Part shown: in pieces, positions 22,717 to 34,875 of the stretch
How the letters are laid out: each line of letters begins with the position of its first letter
Numbering within the stretch: position 1 is the first letter of the stretch
Assembly: GCA_033032175.1 (NCBI GenBank)
Contig: CM065307.1
Span: 8,680,001 to 8,744,000, forward strand
Direction of reading: 5' to 3'
DNA from: Saturnia japonica
Taxonomy: Eukaryota; Arthropoda; Insecta; Lepidoptera; Saturniidae
Length of the DNA stretch: 64,000 bases
Translations under genes and position numbers: made by a program
Notes under the pieces: model-generated
The model's database searches: none
What the model was told of the DNA's origin: nothing
What the model saw: only the letters and a program-made list of their open reading frames with translations

Positions 22717-25700
22717 AGATATAGGTACATACACGTGTAGATAATAGATTATATTACAAATCGTCTACGAATGTCTACATTGTTATTATAAATATGTGTA
22801 TTGTATGTATAGAGCTATAATACCTGAGGATCGTTGAACGCTTATCCGAAGACACCCGCGGTAATGATGCAATAAGGCGAGGAATGTTGCCTTACTGATT
22901 CACGGTGCTTTCATAACGCTCCACCTGACTGTTTTATGGGAACATCACATAAGTAAATGAACTAAGAGTAAACGGTAAACTTGATGAGGTAGAGGTTTAC
23001 AGCATTGTTCGATTTTACTCACGTAAATGTAGGTTTTGTGTCACAATAGGTATACGGATTTACGGTAGAGTCGACTTCTTTTATTGCTCTGTTTTAACTA
23101 TAGAGGTATCTCTGTGGTTATATCAATAAAGCGTTTTAAAAATATTATTTGTTTTGGAGTTCGATTTTTTCCAAAATAATTGTTATTTAAAATAATGTTT
23201 ACCTATCTATTTTATTTGATTTGATACTTATGAATCTTTTGGATAAATTGCTTGATCAAGATTCTTTATCCCTATATTTCTTTTCAGTTAGTAATTACTT
23301 TGACACGATTCCAAGTTTTACGAAAATCTTATATTAATTTAATGTATACAATAATTAATAAACAGTACAAAAAGATGTTATCTTATTTTAAAGTAATGTA
23401 CTCGTATTACCTTGGTCTTGGTTATCTAATGACGTTAATAGATTAGATTGAAACGAATGGATTTTAAAGTTTTAAGTACAATTTTCTTTTTGCAATTCCC
23501 TATGAGAACCGTATCATTAATATAAAAGTATCCTTCATAGTGTTTCCATTAGAAATCTAAAATATAAACCTTTCCCGTAATTATTCGTTCAAAAATAATA
23601 CTTTCATAGTTAGCACTTAGGTATAAGTGTGTAGAAACACACCGCTAGCTGCATGTTTCATAGAATAGCCAGCCGGTCGTGATCGTGCAGTCTTCGCCGC
23701 GAGCCAATAAACTGGTGCCGACATACTATAACCGGTAACTAGTGTTGAGTACATATATATAATTATACATATAAAAATAGGTGCATGTAGTTAACATTTA
23801 AATAACCTTTATTTTATTTTAATAAGCTAAATTACTTAAGTCCATGAGTTACTTGCTAAGTTGAAGTTATTTAAGTACCTTCTCAGAGCCGAAATGTAAT
23901 CAAGTTTAATTCGTTTACATTTTAAAAAGCTAAGAGTTTGGCAGATTACTATCATAACATCCGTGAATGAAGTAAATTTTATACGTTACTTCAAGCACGT
24001 AACGTGCGTCCGATGAAAGATTAACAAAGCTGTAGGAATATGAATGAAAGCTGCAGATGCGTTGAAACAAAACCATAGTGTGTACATGATTGAAAGATTA
24101 CTTGCTGATGGCACAGTAAAAAAAAAAGGATTTGACGGGCCCTAGAATTTAAAATGATTGATGAATACGAAGTGTAAATGTATTTTAATCGACTTGTTGG
24201 CGTAGTCGGTCTAACTCGGTCTTCCGCGGTGAGAGTATAGGTACTATAGTTGTTAAATGTTTCTCAAAGCAGAAATTTATATATACGTGCAAAGTTTGCG
24301 ATTCGAGATATGGATATGGGTTTCATCATTTTATGGGTTCCGCCTGCTTGGCAAGTTATTCTTTTGCATGTTTAAAAGTTAGACAACCGATATACTTACA
24401 GTGGATCTTCTAATATGAAGATTGAAGGATTCCGTTTAGTAGAAAATGTTTTCAATATCGGAAGGACAATGAAGGGCTTATTACAATAAAACTTATAACA
24501 CAAAAATGATGAAATGATGATTATTTCTGTAAGTGTTGTAAAATGTGATAATTGCTTTATCTTTGCTTGTTTTAAGGCTCCAATAAGAATACTAACACAG
24601 CCAGCCTAATATAATCCTTGGTCATCTTTATTACATCATTGTATTCCAAGTTAACGATAATGTTTAAATTAAGGAATAATGTTTAGGGCTTTTAAAGTAT
24701 TTTTATTTTTATGATATGAAATGACAATATCGTATAAACTCGAATTTACTATAAAATCACTTACAATCTCTGTTTAGTGTAAAGTTTTTTAGATTATTTT
24801 AAATAAAAATATTTAGAAATAATTTTTAGTATTTTGGTTTTGTAATTATTTTGTAGGTTAATTCTTCTGGTTGGTTATTCGGGTTATTGTATCGGTATTT
24901 TGATAATTTTACAGCGGTCGTACTGAAGACGCAAGGGCGTCGGTTTATTTCTTCTTTCAAATGCAGAATTCTATCAGAATATATAATAGGTATATGTTTA
25001 CGTGATTAATTAATATATGCATACATCATAGATATTTACGTCATCGACATTTTCGTTCATTGTTCGTAGCAAACCTCGATTTGAAACGCGCGGACAAACT
25101 CGATCTTCGATTCATCTCATCCGGTTAGTGGAAACATTCAACATATCATAGAGACTGTAACGTGTTTGAGGACATTAAAATAATACAGCAAAATTATTAA
25201 GAATTTGTAGGTTTTAACCAATTTTGTACATGCACTTCATTTTGCTACGGCTAGTTTTGCAAACTTTGTTTTTGTAATATTATTTTTGTTTGTTGTAGAA
25301 ATCAAGTCAATCAAAAATCCAAGAATTTGTGAATGCTTCACCATTGCATAAGATAAAAAACACCTGTAGATCATTTAAATATTTAAGCAAATGATGACAT
25401 AAGAAAGATGATGACATAAATAAAAGGGCCCCAATATTAATGTTTTTAATATTGATCACAGGTTTTATTTTAAACTACAAAACTTATCGACAAACTCAAT
25501 TGAAAATTATTATATTTTTTTCTTTTTCTTCCCTAAAAGCTAAAACGATCCCTACAGGCAATATTATATTCTTACAGTTATAACAGCGATTTTGTTTTAC
25601 AGTGTCACAAGGTTTGCAACCTCTCTAACTTGCTTCCTATATGAGAAATATTTCAGCCTGTACGTATGTAGAAGAATGACGAATATTCTTTAGGAGAAAT

Positions 25701-27454
25701 AACAAAATGCGTTCTCTTGAAACTTGAATTATTGCAATAAACCCCGCGCCGGTTGCACTTCTCGCTTGTTACTTGGATTCATAAATCAATATGAGGTTAT
25801 TATGGCCGACGGCAAGTGTACTGGACTATGCACCATCTTTTAATATTTGTTCTAAATATTATGTTAGATGCGGCGTGGGCGCACGTGCTTGCCGGACGAC
25901 GGCTATTTCGTCGCATCACTTCTCTGTCATGTGCAAATAAATGTAGATGGAAGTGTCCTTGTTGGTATTTGGGGAGACCGATCGGACGATCTATTTCATC
26001 CGGTTATGTTGCGGTTTATAGAAATACTTTTTTTACTCAATACCTAATGTTAAACATTTTAGTATTTTGTTTTTATTTTGATGGTTTTCAAGTATAAAGA
26101 TAACTTAATCTTTAGTAAATGAACATATTATAGAAGAAGATACATTTTAAGCTAAAAATTCTTTCAATAATAGGAAATTGTATTATCTTTGAGTGGCTAT
26201 TTATTATTCTTATTAAATTACATTTTATATTGAGATTAACGCGAAATCGGTGTAGTATAATATAAGTTTGTTTAAAAAAATATTAGTGGAAGATTTTGAT
26301 AGCTTATTCGATGAATAATCGAAGTTTTTATTATGTAAATATAATTGTTTGATCTTTTAAATCAAAATGGATGGATTGCAATGAAGCGGACTGATTTGAA
26401 ATTATTTTCGTAGGAACCTTTTCTTATCTATAGAGCTAGCAAAATAAACTCTAGTTAGTCTATTTCTTTTATTTATTAAGTATGTTTTTACTTAAAGTGG
26501 ATAGATAAATAGCGAATGTGGAATTTGCTATATAGACAGAATAACAAATTTTGTTTGGCTGCAAGTAAATACCTACCTTAACCAGCACTGGTGCCACGGT
26601 AAAACTCGTACTCTTAATTAAACCGATATTTCGTGTTTTCCATTATGCGGTAATAAGCGACGCCAAAGAAAAAAATAATGAGGAAAAAACAAATGAATGA
26701 CTGTCCTCAAATCTCAAATGTACCAGCTAAATGAATTTATAAATTTGTATTTGGAATTCTTAACCAAAGAGGAGATATTTCAGATCAAAGTGGTCAGTAC
26801 GACAAAACCCTAATATAATATACCCACTAACAATCTAGTTTAAACCATTTAAGAGGATGTAATTATTCTTCTACTTGAAATGCTCTATTTATCACAATAT
26901 GAAACTTTTTTTAGCTCGAAGCACGTGTTAGTAATTTGTCACTGTACTGTTTAAAAGTCCATTTGGTTTGTAAATTTATGCTTCGAACGAGGTATCATAA
27001 ATTCGCCCCTTTCCCTTCCGGCTCGCAGGCAAAGATAACGCCCACTGAGAGACAGAACAACTAGAACGTTAATCTACGATAAAACCTAATCACTTATATT
27101 GCTCTTTCCGTTTAAAGACGAAAGCCGAGATGTGTGGGAGATTAAATTGTCGTCTCATTCGTCTGGTTTCTCTTTTTACTAATTCTGCTTAGTTTAGATT
27201 CCTGCTTGTAATCGCCGGTCTAGCAATGACTGGGCATGACGACTTAATAATATTTGGACCGCTATCTGGTTCATGATATATAAATAGCCTATGTTATTTT
27301 ATGAATAGCTTTTTCTGAACTTGCTTTCTAGATTTAGAACTTTTCAATCTTGATTTATTATTGAGAAAAGACGGGTCCTATGAATATTATTGGGTGGTTT
27401 ACTTCTTACCACTACATCTAGACTGATGATTATAAGATATATTGTTAGTTCATT
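22717..27454. other. Long intronic stretch without recognised genes or repeats
   Basis: Most of it is AT-rich. Two patches differ: 23640-23735 and 25741-26000 are clearly more GC-rich, the latter containing 'gatgcggcgtgggcgcacgtg' and several CpG. Neither has splice-bounded coding potential that I recognise; they could be regulatory DNA or old insertions. Confidence 0.4.
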
Positions 27455-27495
27455 TCGGGCCGGTTTTTCAATTAACAGATAACTTTATTTATGGA
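27455..27495. repeat. Fragment of MITE family L
   Basis: The motif 'gccggtttttcaattaacagataactttattt' equals one end of the MITEs at 51234-51350 and 57450-57592. Only this end is present. Confidence 0.45.
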
Positions 27496-27654
27496 TTTTT
27501 TTTAACACATTTTTTTTTTACAGTTTTTCTATAAAATACTCCAAAGATGTTTCCTAAAATAACTTATAATATATATATGTATACTTAGATAACCTATACG
27601 TTTTATAATAAAAAAATTAAGAGTCGAAATCTGTACATTGAAGATATGTATTTG

Positions 27655-28396
27655 AAAAAAAAATAGGGGGTGGAGGGTGGGAGTTAGAATCATGGACAGA
27701 ATACATTTCGATAGTTTTTGAAATTTTTGACTGTCTGGCTGTCGGTATTTTTGAACACCAATCACGCAAAAACTACTGGTCCGAAGGTACATTTAGGGTG
27801 CATTTTTACACGTATGGACATTTATATGGTCTTTAATTTTCGTTTAGGTTATGTACATTTAAAAAGGAATGTATGTAAATGTAATTTTGTAATATATTTT
27901 AAATATTTAGTAAAAAAAAGTGAAAAGACACAAAATGAATGTAAATTATTGCTTTATCTTAACATAATTAAAAAAAGCAATAAATATACAAACGAGTTTT
28001 TTATTTTCTAGGATTACTCAAAGATGGCGCTGTATAGCTTGGTCGAAATTATCATGAAATTGTTTTCGTATTCATTGTCACACTTAAGTATATTTTCTTT
28101 AAGTACTTATATTAAAAATATTTTCTACGATATATATCGTTGTTTGGTGTTTGTGCTATCAAAATTTGACTTCTATTTACTAGACATATTGTAAAGCATT
28201 GTTTATTAAAAAAAAAGTTATGAAATAAAATTAACTTTTCGCAAAGGGCGGTTAACATTTAAAATGGTTTTAATTGGGTATTCTATAAGCTTATACTAGT
28301 CAAATAAGGAGAGATTGAGGTGAGGGGAAGTTTTTATTTAGTTACGGGTTTTCATACACGAAATATTCCACGCGGACGAATTCGCGGGCACTGTTA
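27655..28396 (+). mobile_element. Probable Helitron-like element, family I
   Basis: The segment starts with a G-rich patch and contains 'tgaacaccaatcacgcaaaaactactggtccga', then a diverged middle. It closes with a GC-rich palindromic block 'cacgcggacgaattcgcggg' followed by 'cactgttagta', as in Helitron 3' ends with a decayed CTAG. The 5' boundary is uncertain. Confidence 0.45.
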
Positions 28397-28774
28397 GTAA
28401 GTACATAAAAATGTATATACCTTTGTTTGCTTAACCATTCGTACAATTCCGATGAATCTTTGGTGATTTGAGCACACCCTGTTTTGTTAGTGTTAGTACA
28501 ACCAGTTTACAATAAGAACGTGCGAGAGTAGTTTCTATAGAAAACAACAACAGCAATAAAGACGCAGGCAAAATCTAGTATATTTTTAAATCACGATACC
28601 TCATTGACCTTTATAACTACAAATAATAATTATTATAATACAAAAGTAATAATTGTTAGTTTGTAATATCTAGAGACAATTATTCTGTAAATCTGCTTTG
28701 TACTAAATATACGAGTACCTACCTAGTAGGTAATCAATTGTTAACAGTACGGTGATGTTCTTTTTACCCAAATG

Positions 28775-28960
28775 AAAAAAGGAGGGTTATGTTTCTCCTC
28801 TTTATTTATTACTGTATGCATGTCTATCTATATCTTTGGCACGCTCTGTAGTCTAAACGGCTTGATGGATTTTAGCTTACGGGGTGTCGTTAGATTCGTT
28901 TTAATTATGGGAGTGTCATAGACTATAATAGACATCTAGGAATCAAATAAAAAGAAAAAA
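28775..28960 (+). repeat. Probable dispersed repeat with 'aaaaaggagggttatg' head
   Basis: The phrases 'aaaaaaggagggttatgttt', 'ctctgtagtctaaacggcttgatgg' and 'ggtgtcgttagattcg' resemble a repeat I know from lepidopteran genomes. There is no second copy in the window, so the call rests on memory. Confidence 0.35.
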
Positions 28961-29773
28961 TTGAAAAATATTTGTAAATAGTGTTTTTGTGTTGCAGTGA
29001 GTTTTTTGTTTCCTTTTTAATAATTTAGCTTGTTCTATGGGAGTGATTGGTTGTGATTGTGAAATCAATCATAATAGTAAAATTACTGAAACATTTATAA
29101 TGTATGCTAGGGTTTTATCGCCCTATTGCTCAGGATTCTTATAATGATATCGTTGCATTCATTCGCATGTTTTTAGAATTCGATGGGCAAGACAAATTTC
29201 ATTGCTTTAAGTAACTAAATATTATCACTACATTACTATATACTCGGTTAAAAAAAAAGTATTTGAAAGAAATTAATTATACGTATAACAACGTTCGTAG
29301 AACGGTTTTTACCGAACCTAAAAAAGTTGAGTATCTACCTAGTTGGAATATTATGCATAACATTAACAACTTTACGATCAATACACAATGAAAACTAACA
29401 TATCTTATGTAGAGAAATACATATATCCTGTAACAACATGGTAACAATACGGGCAACGTAGTTCGTCTATTGTAATTTGTATTTGCGTACAAACGATAAC
29501 TTATTGTTACTTTAAACCTAAAACATAGGTATATGCCTGCATATTAATAACCATTTACCAACTATAACGTTTTATGTATTTTGAAGGTAAGTAAACATTG
29601 TAACACTAACAGCCATTGTATTTACTTTGTGTTTTGTTTCCAAATTGCATTTGTCAAGGCACTTTGTTGTTACTTCTAGTGTTGTAAAGTGGGGTATTCG
29701 TGCATATGGTGAAAAATCTCGTCAAAGTGAGTTACTTCAGCGTAACGCAGTTCTTGATTATTGCTTTGATATA

Positions 29774-30975
29774 TTAGGTCGGGGAAAAAGTGTTTTCGCA
29801 TAACGTAGGTATAAACTTGTTATAAAATTTCTTTGGATGTACTATTTGTATCTGGCTGGTTTTGGTAACATTAAAAAGAAAAAAGTTTATTTCCCCGTTA
29901 TTTTTCATTTATTTTTCTTTCTGTAAAAAGAGTGAATCTGATGATGAAATTCGATACATTTTTAAATATTATTACAAAAAAGGCAATAATGCAACTCAAG
30001 CAACGAAAAAAATTTGTGATGTTATGGACCTAATGCAGTGTCAGTAAGAGTAGCACAAAGTTGGTTCAAATGTGTTCTGTCCGGAAATTTAGAAGTTAAA
30101 GATGCACCTCGCTGTGGTCGCCCTGTTACGAAAAAAAGGGACGCCATTTTTTAAAAAGTGGAGCAAGACAGAATATCAGTAGTTACGATGTAGCTGAAGA
30201 ACTGGAAATTGACAACAAAACAGTTTTAACCCATTTGAAGACAGCTGGCTTTACCAAAAAGCTCGATATTTGGATGCCATACGAGCTCACTGAAAGAAAC
30301 CTGTTATGAACTGTGTACTCATTTGCGATTCATTAATCAGACTTAATGAAACTGAGCCGTTTTTGAAGAGTTTGATAAATGACGATGAAAAGTGGATCAC
30401 GTACGACAAGAACGTGGGAAAAAGGGCGTGGTCTAAGTCGGCCAGGCTTCACAGACTGTGGCTAACTCGAAATAAGGTGATACTGCGTGTATGGTGGGAC
30501 TGGAAGGGCATTGTTCATTATGATCTCTATTGACAACAACTGATGAGATTAAAGGTAGCAGTTGAGAGAAAGCGGCCGGAATTGATCAACAGGAAGGGTG
30601 TGGTCTTTCATCACGATAACGCTAGACCGCACACATATTTATTTAGCCACTCAGCAAAAATTAAGAGAGTTTGGATGGGAGGTGTTAGTGCATCCACCAT
30701 ATAACCCTGACCTTGCACCGCCTGTTTCGGTCTCTTCAGAATTCTTTAAGTTCTGTAAGGTTAACATCAAGAGAGGACTGCCAAAACTATTTGTCGCGTT
30801 TTTTTGATCGGAAGTCCCAAGTTTCTACAGCAACGGAATCATGTCTCTCCTGCAAAATAGCAGAAAGTCATAGAACAAAACGGCACATAAATATTGTAAA
30901 TAAATGTAAATAAACTTAAAAAAAAATGTCTTGAGCTTTCATATAAAAATGCGAAGAAACTTTTTCGCCAACCTA
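29774..30975 (+). mobile_element. mariner transposon, nearly full length, inactivated
   Basis: Inverted ends of about 25 bases face each other: ttaggtcggggaaaaagtg at 29774 and the complement of aaactttttcgccaaccta ending at 30975. About 1.2 kb is the normal length of a mariner element. The body encodes a Tc1/mariner DD34D transposase in fragments: 'GNNATQATKKICDV' near 29980, 'SYDVAEELEIDNKTVLTHLK' near 30180, 'DDEKWITYD' near 30385, 'HHDNARPHT' near 30610 and 'NPDLAP' near 30705. All three catalytic Asp positions can be seen, but the frame shifts several times and stops intervene. It resembles the cecropia/mellifera group. Confidence 0.88.
29940..30913 (+). pseudogene. mariner transposase pseudogene
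   Basis: The reading frame of the mariner transposase is spread over all three forward frames. The piece from 30306 to 30533 is in one frame, 30598 to about 30712 in a second and about 30713 to 30913 in a third, with a stop right after IVHYDLY. A small deletion is apparent after NPDLAP, where the expected SDYH-type residues are shortened. The DNA-binding part upstream of 30180 is also frame-shifted. It cannot make an active enzyme. Confidence 0.85.
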
Positions 30976-31805
30976 TTTATTATATTAAGCTATCTAGTAG
31001 CGTTCTTTGTGGTATTTGAGGTCACTCAGTTTGAACCTCTTGAATCGCTGTCTCGAAGTGTAATTTATGGAGATTTGTATATATTTTACGACCTTTAAGT
31101 ACCTGCATAAAAATGTTAACTTAAAATAAATATAAACTTAAAGTTATGTACGTACTAGGCTCTACAAAGTTTAAAGATACAAAATAATGAATATTTCGTT
31201 GTCACTGAGTTCGTGAAGGTGTTGTCGCTCTTCTTAGAGCTATGAACACTAACAATAATGGATCCACAGAATTATAGATCTTTAAAATTATGTTTTTATT
31301 ATGCCTATATGTATTTTCAATTTTTTTTAACATATGCGATGTTATTCCTTTGATGTATAAAATTTGTTTTATAAAATTTTGTACATGGGAAGTAAGTATA
31401 TATTATATGGGCTGGCTTATAAGAATTATTAATAATACTTCTAGAAAGCTTCAAAAAAATAAACAAAAAAATCATTAATTCTCAACCGAGTATGATAAAA
31501 CTTTGCACACGAGACTCCATAATTGATATGCTATGATAATTGTCATTAACGAGTTAAAATAAAATTATGGCACCAAATTAATTACCGCTAGTAGATGATA
31601 AATCAGTATGTCTGTAGTATTTGAATTGTAATTACAAGTGTAAACAAATATTAATTAAAAAAATACTTTTTAAAACCGGCTTATATTCAATATTTCAATA
31701 ATAAATCTTGTTACGTGCAAGAAATTTATTTAGTATAAATTTCCTATTCCCCCTTTTAGTTTGCGCTACAAGCTTTTAAAATGATTGAAATATTGAATAA
31801 AAGCT
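30976..31805. other. AT-rich stretch, no gene recognised
   Basis: Nothing was recognised on either strand between the mariner and the next repeat. Confidence 0.4.
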
Positions 31806-32045
31806 GTTTTTTTTTTTTTCAGTTTTTTTATTAAAGTTATAGCAGGGGTGCATATAAAATCATTGATCCGTCATCTTTGGGAGTCCGCCATATTGGATTT
31901 AGATTGATGTCACATAGCTTGCCATGCTTGTCATCCAAAGACCCTAAACTAAACGTGTATGCAAAATTTTAGTTCAATCGGTTGGGGATAACTGTTTTAA
32001 AATTCATTTGCAAGACTTGACCCGTACTTACTAGGCAAGATAAAT
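31806..32045 (+). repeat. Probable dispersed repeat
   Basis: A T-run at 31807-31819 is followed by 'gggagtccgccatattggattt', 'attgatgtcacatagctt' and 'aaaattttagttcaatcggttggggataac', a combination found in lepidopteran dispersed repeats. There is no second copy in this window. Confidence 0.35.
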
Positions 32046-32329
32046 AAAAAGTTGTAAAAACCAAAGGTATTTTTAGACTTAAATATCCATAGTTTGTTTT
32101 CATAGTTACTTTCTTTATTAATTTACCTCCGATCTTGAATAACTACTCATTGGAATTTAACACATCCGAATAGAATTATCAACTGCTGGACTGTTAATTG
32201 TTTTAACTTGGTTAATCTGCTGTTTCCTGATAAATAAAAACTTTTTTCTTCAATCTATCGTTAGAATCATTAACACCTTTTCATACTGAGTCGGTGATGG
32301 AAGCAAGCCAATAAATTATTTATCTTTTG

Positions 32330-32410
32330 GCTGTAGTGTGCGTGGATGCGTGGGCGACACCACCATACCGAGTGCGCCGCCGCCGCCGCGCCGCTCTGTC
32401 TAGGCAACCT
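32330..32410. repeat. GC-rich patch with (CGC)n run
   Basis: About 80 bases with an uninterrupted cgccgccgccgcgccgc at roughly 32376-32392, in an otherwise AT-rich intron. No splice-bounded coding sequence was recognised. Confidence 0.5.
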
Positions 32411-32517
32411 GTGAAATATCACGCACTTGTTAAACAAATGACGATAGGCACTTGTCATTGGTCTGATAATTTTAATTGCGTGTTATATGATATGACAAAT
32501 TTAAGTTTATTAATAAC

Positions 32518-32600
32518 TAACAAGCCCGGCAGACGTTTTCTGCCCTTCCCAATAGTTAATAACTTGACTACAGCGTCATCTATCCCGTTTTTTTTTTCCT
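32518..32600 (-). mobile_element. Helitron-like fragment, family H
   Basis: The block 'gcccggcagacgttttctgccctt', a 'gactacagcgtcatctatc' block and a T-run match 22516-22716. Only the 3'-terminal part is present. Confidence 0.5.
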
Positions 32601-33107
32601 GATAACTTTTCCATGACCATGAACAAAACAAAAAAAATACTATCTATTCTTTGAATCGAGAGTCTTGCTCTCATACAAAAATCCGATATAAAAAATGACG
32701 TTCAGTTCCCGAATTAGAAAAATTTTCCGTGAATTTTTCAATTTTTCTTTCCATAAAGACCTAATTCGAACTGTGTCGAACACCTGTCGAACCTCAGTGA
32801 AAAATATAGAGATAACAGTATATATGAATAGTATGAAATTGTTTAATGTAAAAATATGCATGTAATTGTTTAATTTTTTATTAAAAATAATGCAGTAAGT
32901 TTGATTGTACACACACTTTGATAAAATTTATTTAATGAATGTATTTTATAAACTTATGTCTTGTGTATTTTTTAAACGATGTAATATTGCATTATATTAG
33001 GAGGCATCGTTGATTATTTCAATGAAAGTCACTGGGAGATAATATCTCGACTAAATATCACGGCATTATTTGCATGAATTTATATCATATTTTTTAAATA
33101 TAGTGTT

Positions 33108-33395
33108 AGGGGTTTTTGGTGGGATCTTGACCTGTCATGTGTTTGTTTATATTTTATGTTATTTGGCCCTATATTATGTAATTTCGCAGCATTTTACGTG
33201 ATGTAGTTTGGCTACTGTGTATAAAAGTGGATTATAAATAATAAATAGGAATGTGCATTTTAAGTTACCACATAAACTCCCTAGACTGTTTTATAAAGGG
33301 AACCGCCACCTTGTTGGACCTTTAATTGAAGATTACAAGAATAATTAGATAAATATTCTATTCACGAGACGTTGGCGGAATTGTAGTTAAACATA
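33108..33395 (+). repeat. Dispersed repeat, family G
   Basis: The blocks 'gcattttacgtgatgtagtttgg', 'gtgcattttaagttacca', 'ctccctagactgttt', 'caccttgtt' and 'attctattcacgagacgttggcgg' align with the other two copies at 21.3 and 63.3 kb. Confidence 0.6.
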
Positions 33396-33505
33396 CTTGC
33401 CATTCAATAAAAATAAGAATTTAAATACATTGACGTATAATGGTTGTATCAGTAACATACATAATTATTTCACATTAAAAACTCTATAAAACGGGACAGT
33501 AGTAA

Positions 33506-33660
33506 CGCGCGCGTCGCGCCGGACTGTCTACTAGCGTAGAGCGCGGGCGTATGTCTCCATAACCAGTCTCCGAATCATTATCCACTATCCATCCACCTGC
33601 GCGCATCGTTAACCCGACCTAGTTCTGGTCTCGCTCTCTTGTGGAAGTACAATTAACATC
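33506..33660. promoter_or_regulatory. CpG-dense island inside the large intron (candidate regulatory element)
   Basis: The core at about 33506-33550 reads acgcgcgcgtcgcgccgg and later gagcgcgggcg, with CpG far denser than anywhere else in the intron. About 110 bases of mixed-composition sequence follow. It matches no repeat in the window and has no recognisable coding frame. An alternative promoter, an enhancer or an old insertion would all fit. Confidence 0.25.
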
Positions 33661-33663
33661 ACA

Positions 33664-34260
33664 TCTTTATAATAATATTATAAAGTTGAAGAGATTGTTT
33701 GTTTGAACGCGCTAATCTCTGAAACTAATTCACATTAGAAAAATATTTTTGCATTCAATAGGCTTTTAATTGTGGAAGATTATAGATAGTGGTGGGCGAT
33801 TATGAGATATACTAATGCAATCACTCGATTATGAAGATGTCTCCAGATATCTGGTAATTATTAATTTAATAGGATCGGTAACTAACTTCAAATTTGACGT
33901 ACCACTGTACCAGTAACTACTAATTTGATAGGATCAGTAACTAACATAAACTTGGTGTTCCGTGTCGGTAGTCGGGGTTCACTACTTTTCACTCCGGTGG
34001 ACTTTTTTTTAACTTTCTTAAAGAATTTCTTTTGGTAATAGTACAATTTATTATTCGATAATGAAAATTAGTAAGTTACTAATTTCATAGGTAATCGATT
34101 ATCTAGTAGTTACTAAATGTCTCAATTATGTAAATCATTCATGATCGCCCACCACTAGTAATAGGCTATCTAACAACAAGCTACGATCTGGCAAGTTGTA
34201 GGCAAGTAACGGAAGTGCGAACAAAGATAGGCTACAACTGTGGGACACTTTTAGTATAAC
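33664..34260 (+). mobile_element. Helitron family A copy interrupted by a hAT-like MITE
   Basis: The copy begins like the 3.1 kb element: tctttataataatattataaag, then 'gtttgtttgaacgcgctaatctc'. It continues to 'cattcaataggcttttaattgtgg' and resumes after the MITE with 'aataggctatctaacaacaagctacgatc'. The 3' end is not preserved. Confidence 0.65.
33787..34157. mobile_element. hAT-like MITE, 371 bp, nested in Helitron A
   Basis: The ends are perfect inverted repeats of at least 14 bases: TAGTGGTGGGCGAT at 33787 and ATCGCCCACCACTA ending at 34157. The pairing continues imperfectly into 'tatgag' and 'catgat'. The TAG-G...C-CTA ends suit the hAT superfamily. The 8-bp flanks (attataga and gtaatagg) are only partly alike, so the target duplication has decayed. 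No transposase is encoded. The inside is rich in 'taatttgataggatc-gtaactaac' repeats. Confidence 0.75.
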
Positions 34261-34419
34261 GATTTTATATAATATCGTTAGAATACCAGAGATGTTGTAG
34301 TAATTTTTTGTTTCTTTATAGATTATTTTTCTAACTGTATTAATTTCTTATCGTGTCTCTTTTTTTAGACACTATTGTTAACATTTATATGAGTTAACAC
34401 ACCTGATTGATTATCTTAC

Positions 34420-34875
34420 GTTCACGATATTCGCGCTCCCAGTTGTTCTATAGACAAAAGTGCTTATTGTGGGTGTTCCTTAGAAGATAGACTTATACTC
34501 TTCCGGACTTTTTTGTAGGTATTTTTAGTGCCTATGATTATGTAGTACATTAATTTGCTATATCTCTTATGGGTTACTCAGCATAAGACATTTAAGCGCC
34601 CGAATTGATTCCCCATGACCAGTTTTTATTTTATTTGTGCAGAACCACAATTCTTTTTCGAAATTAAAAGTAGCCTAAGTTACTCTCTATATCATCAGCT
34701 ATCTATCAGTCAAAGTCCCGTGAAAATCGGTCCAACCCGGAACAAACAGACAGACAGACAAAAATTTTATAATGGGCTTTTTGTTATAGGTATCGTATAT
34801 TCTTCCATATGCACTTAGTAAAAACTGTTATTTTGACGTTACAAACAGACACTTCAATTTTATTAATTGTATAGA
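34420..34875 (-). mobile_element. Helitron-like element, family C
   Basis: The order of blocks equals the 45.0 kb copy: 'gtgcttattgtgggtgttccttagaaga', 'taagcgcccgaattgatt', 'aaagtcccgtgaaaatcgg', 'acaaacagacagacagac' and an 'attttattaattgtataga' end (34875). The CTAG end is not clear. Confidence 0.65.

Noticed and set aside
32327..32602. Open frame through the (CGC)n patch
   Set aside because: The Arg/Ala/Pro-rich translation comes from the simple repeat; the frame then runs into a Helitron fragment.
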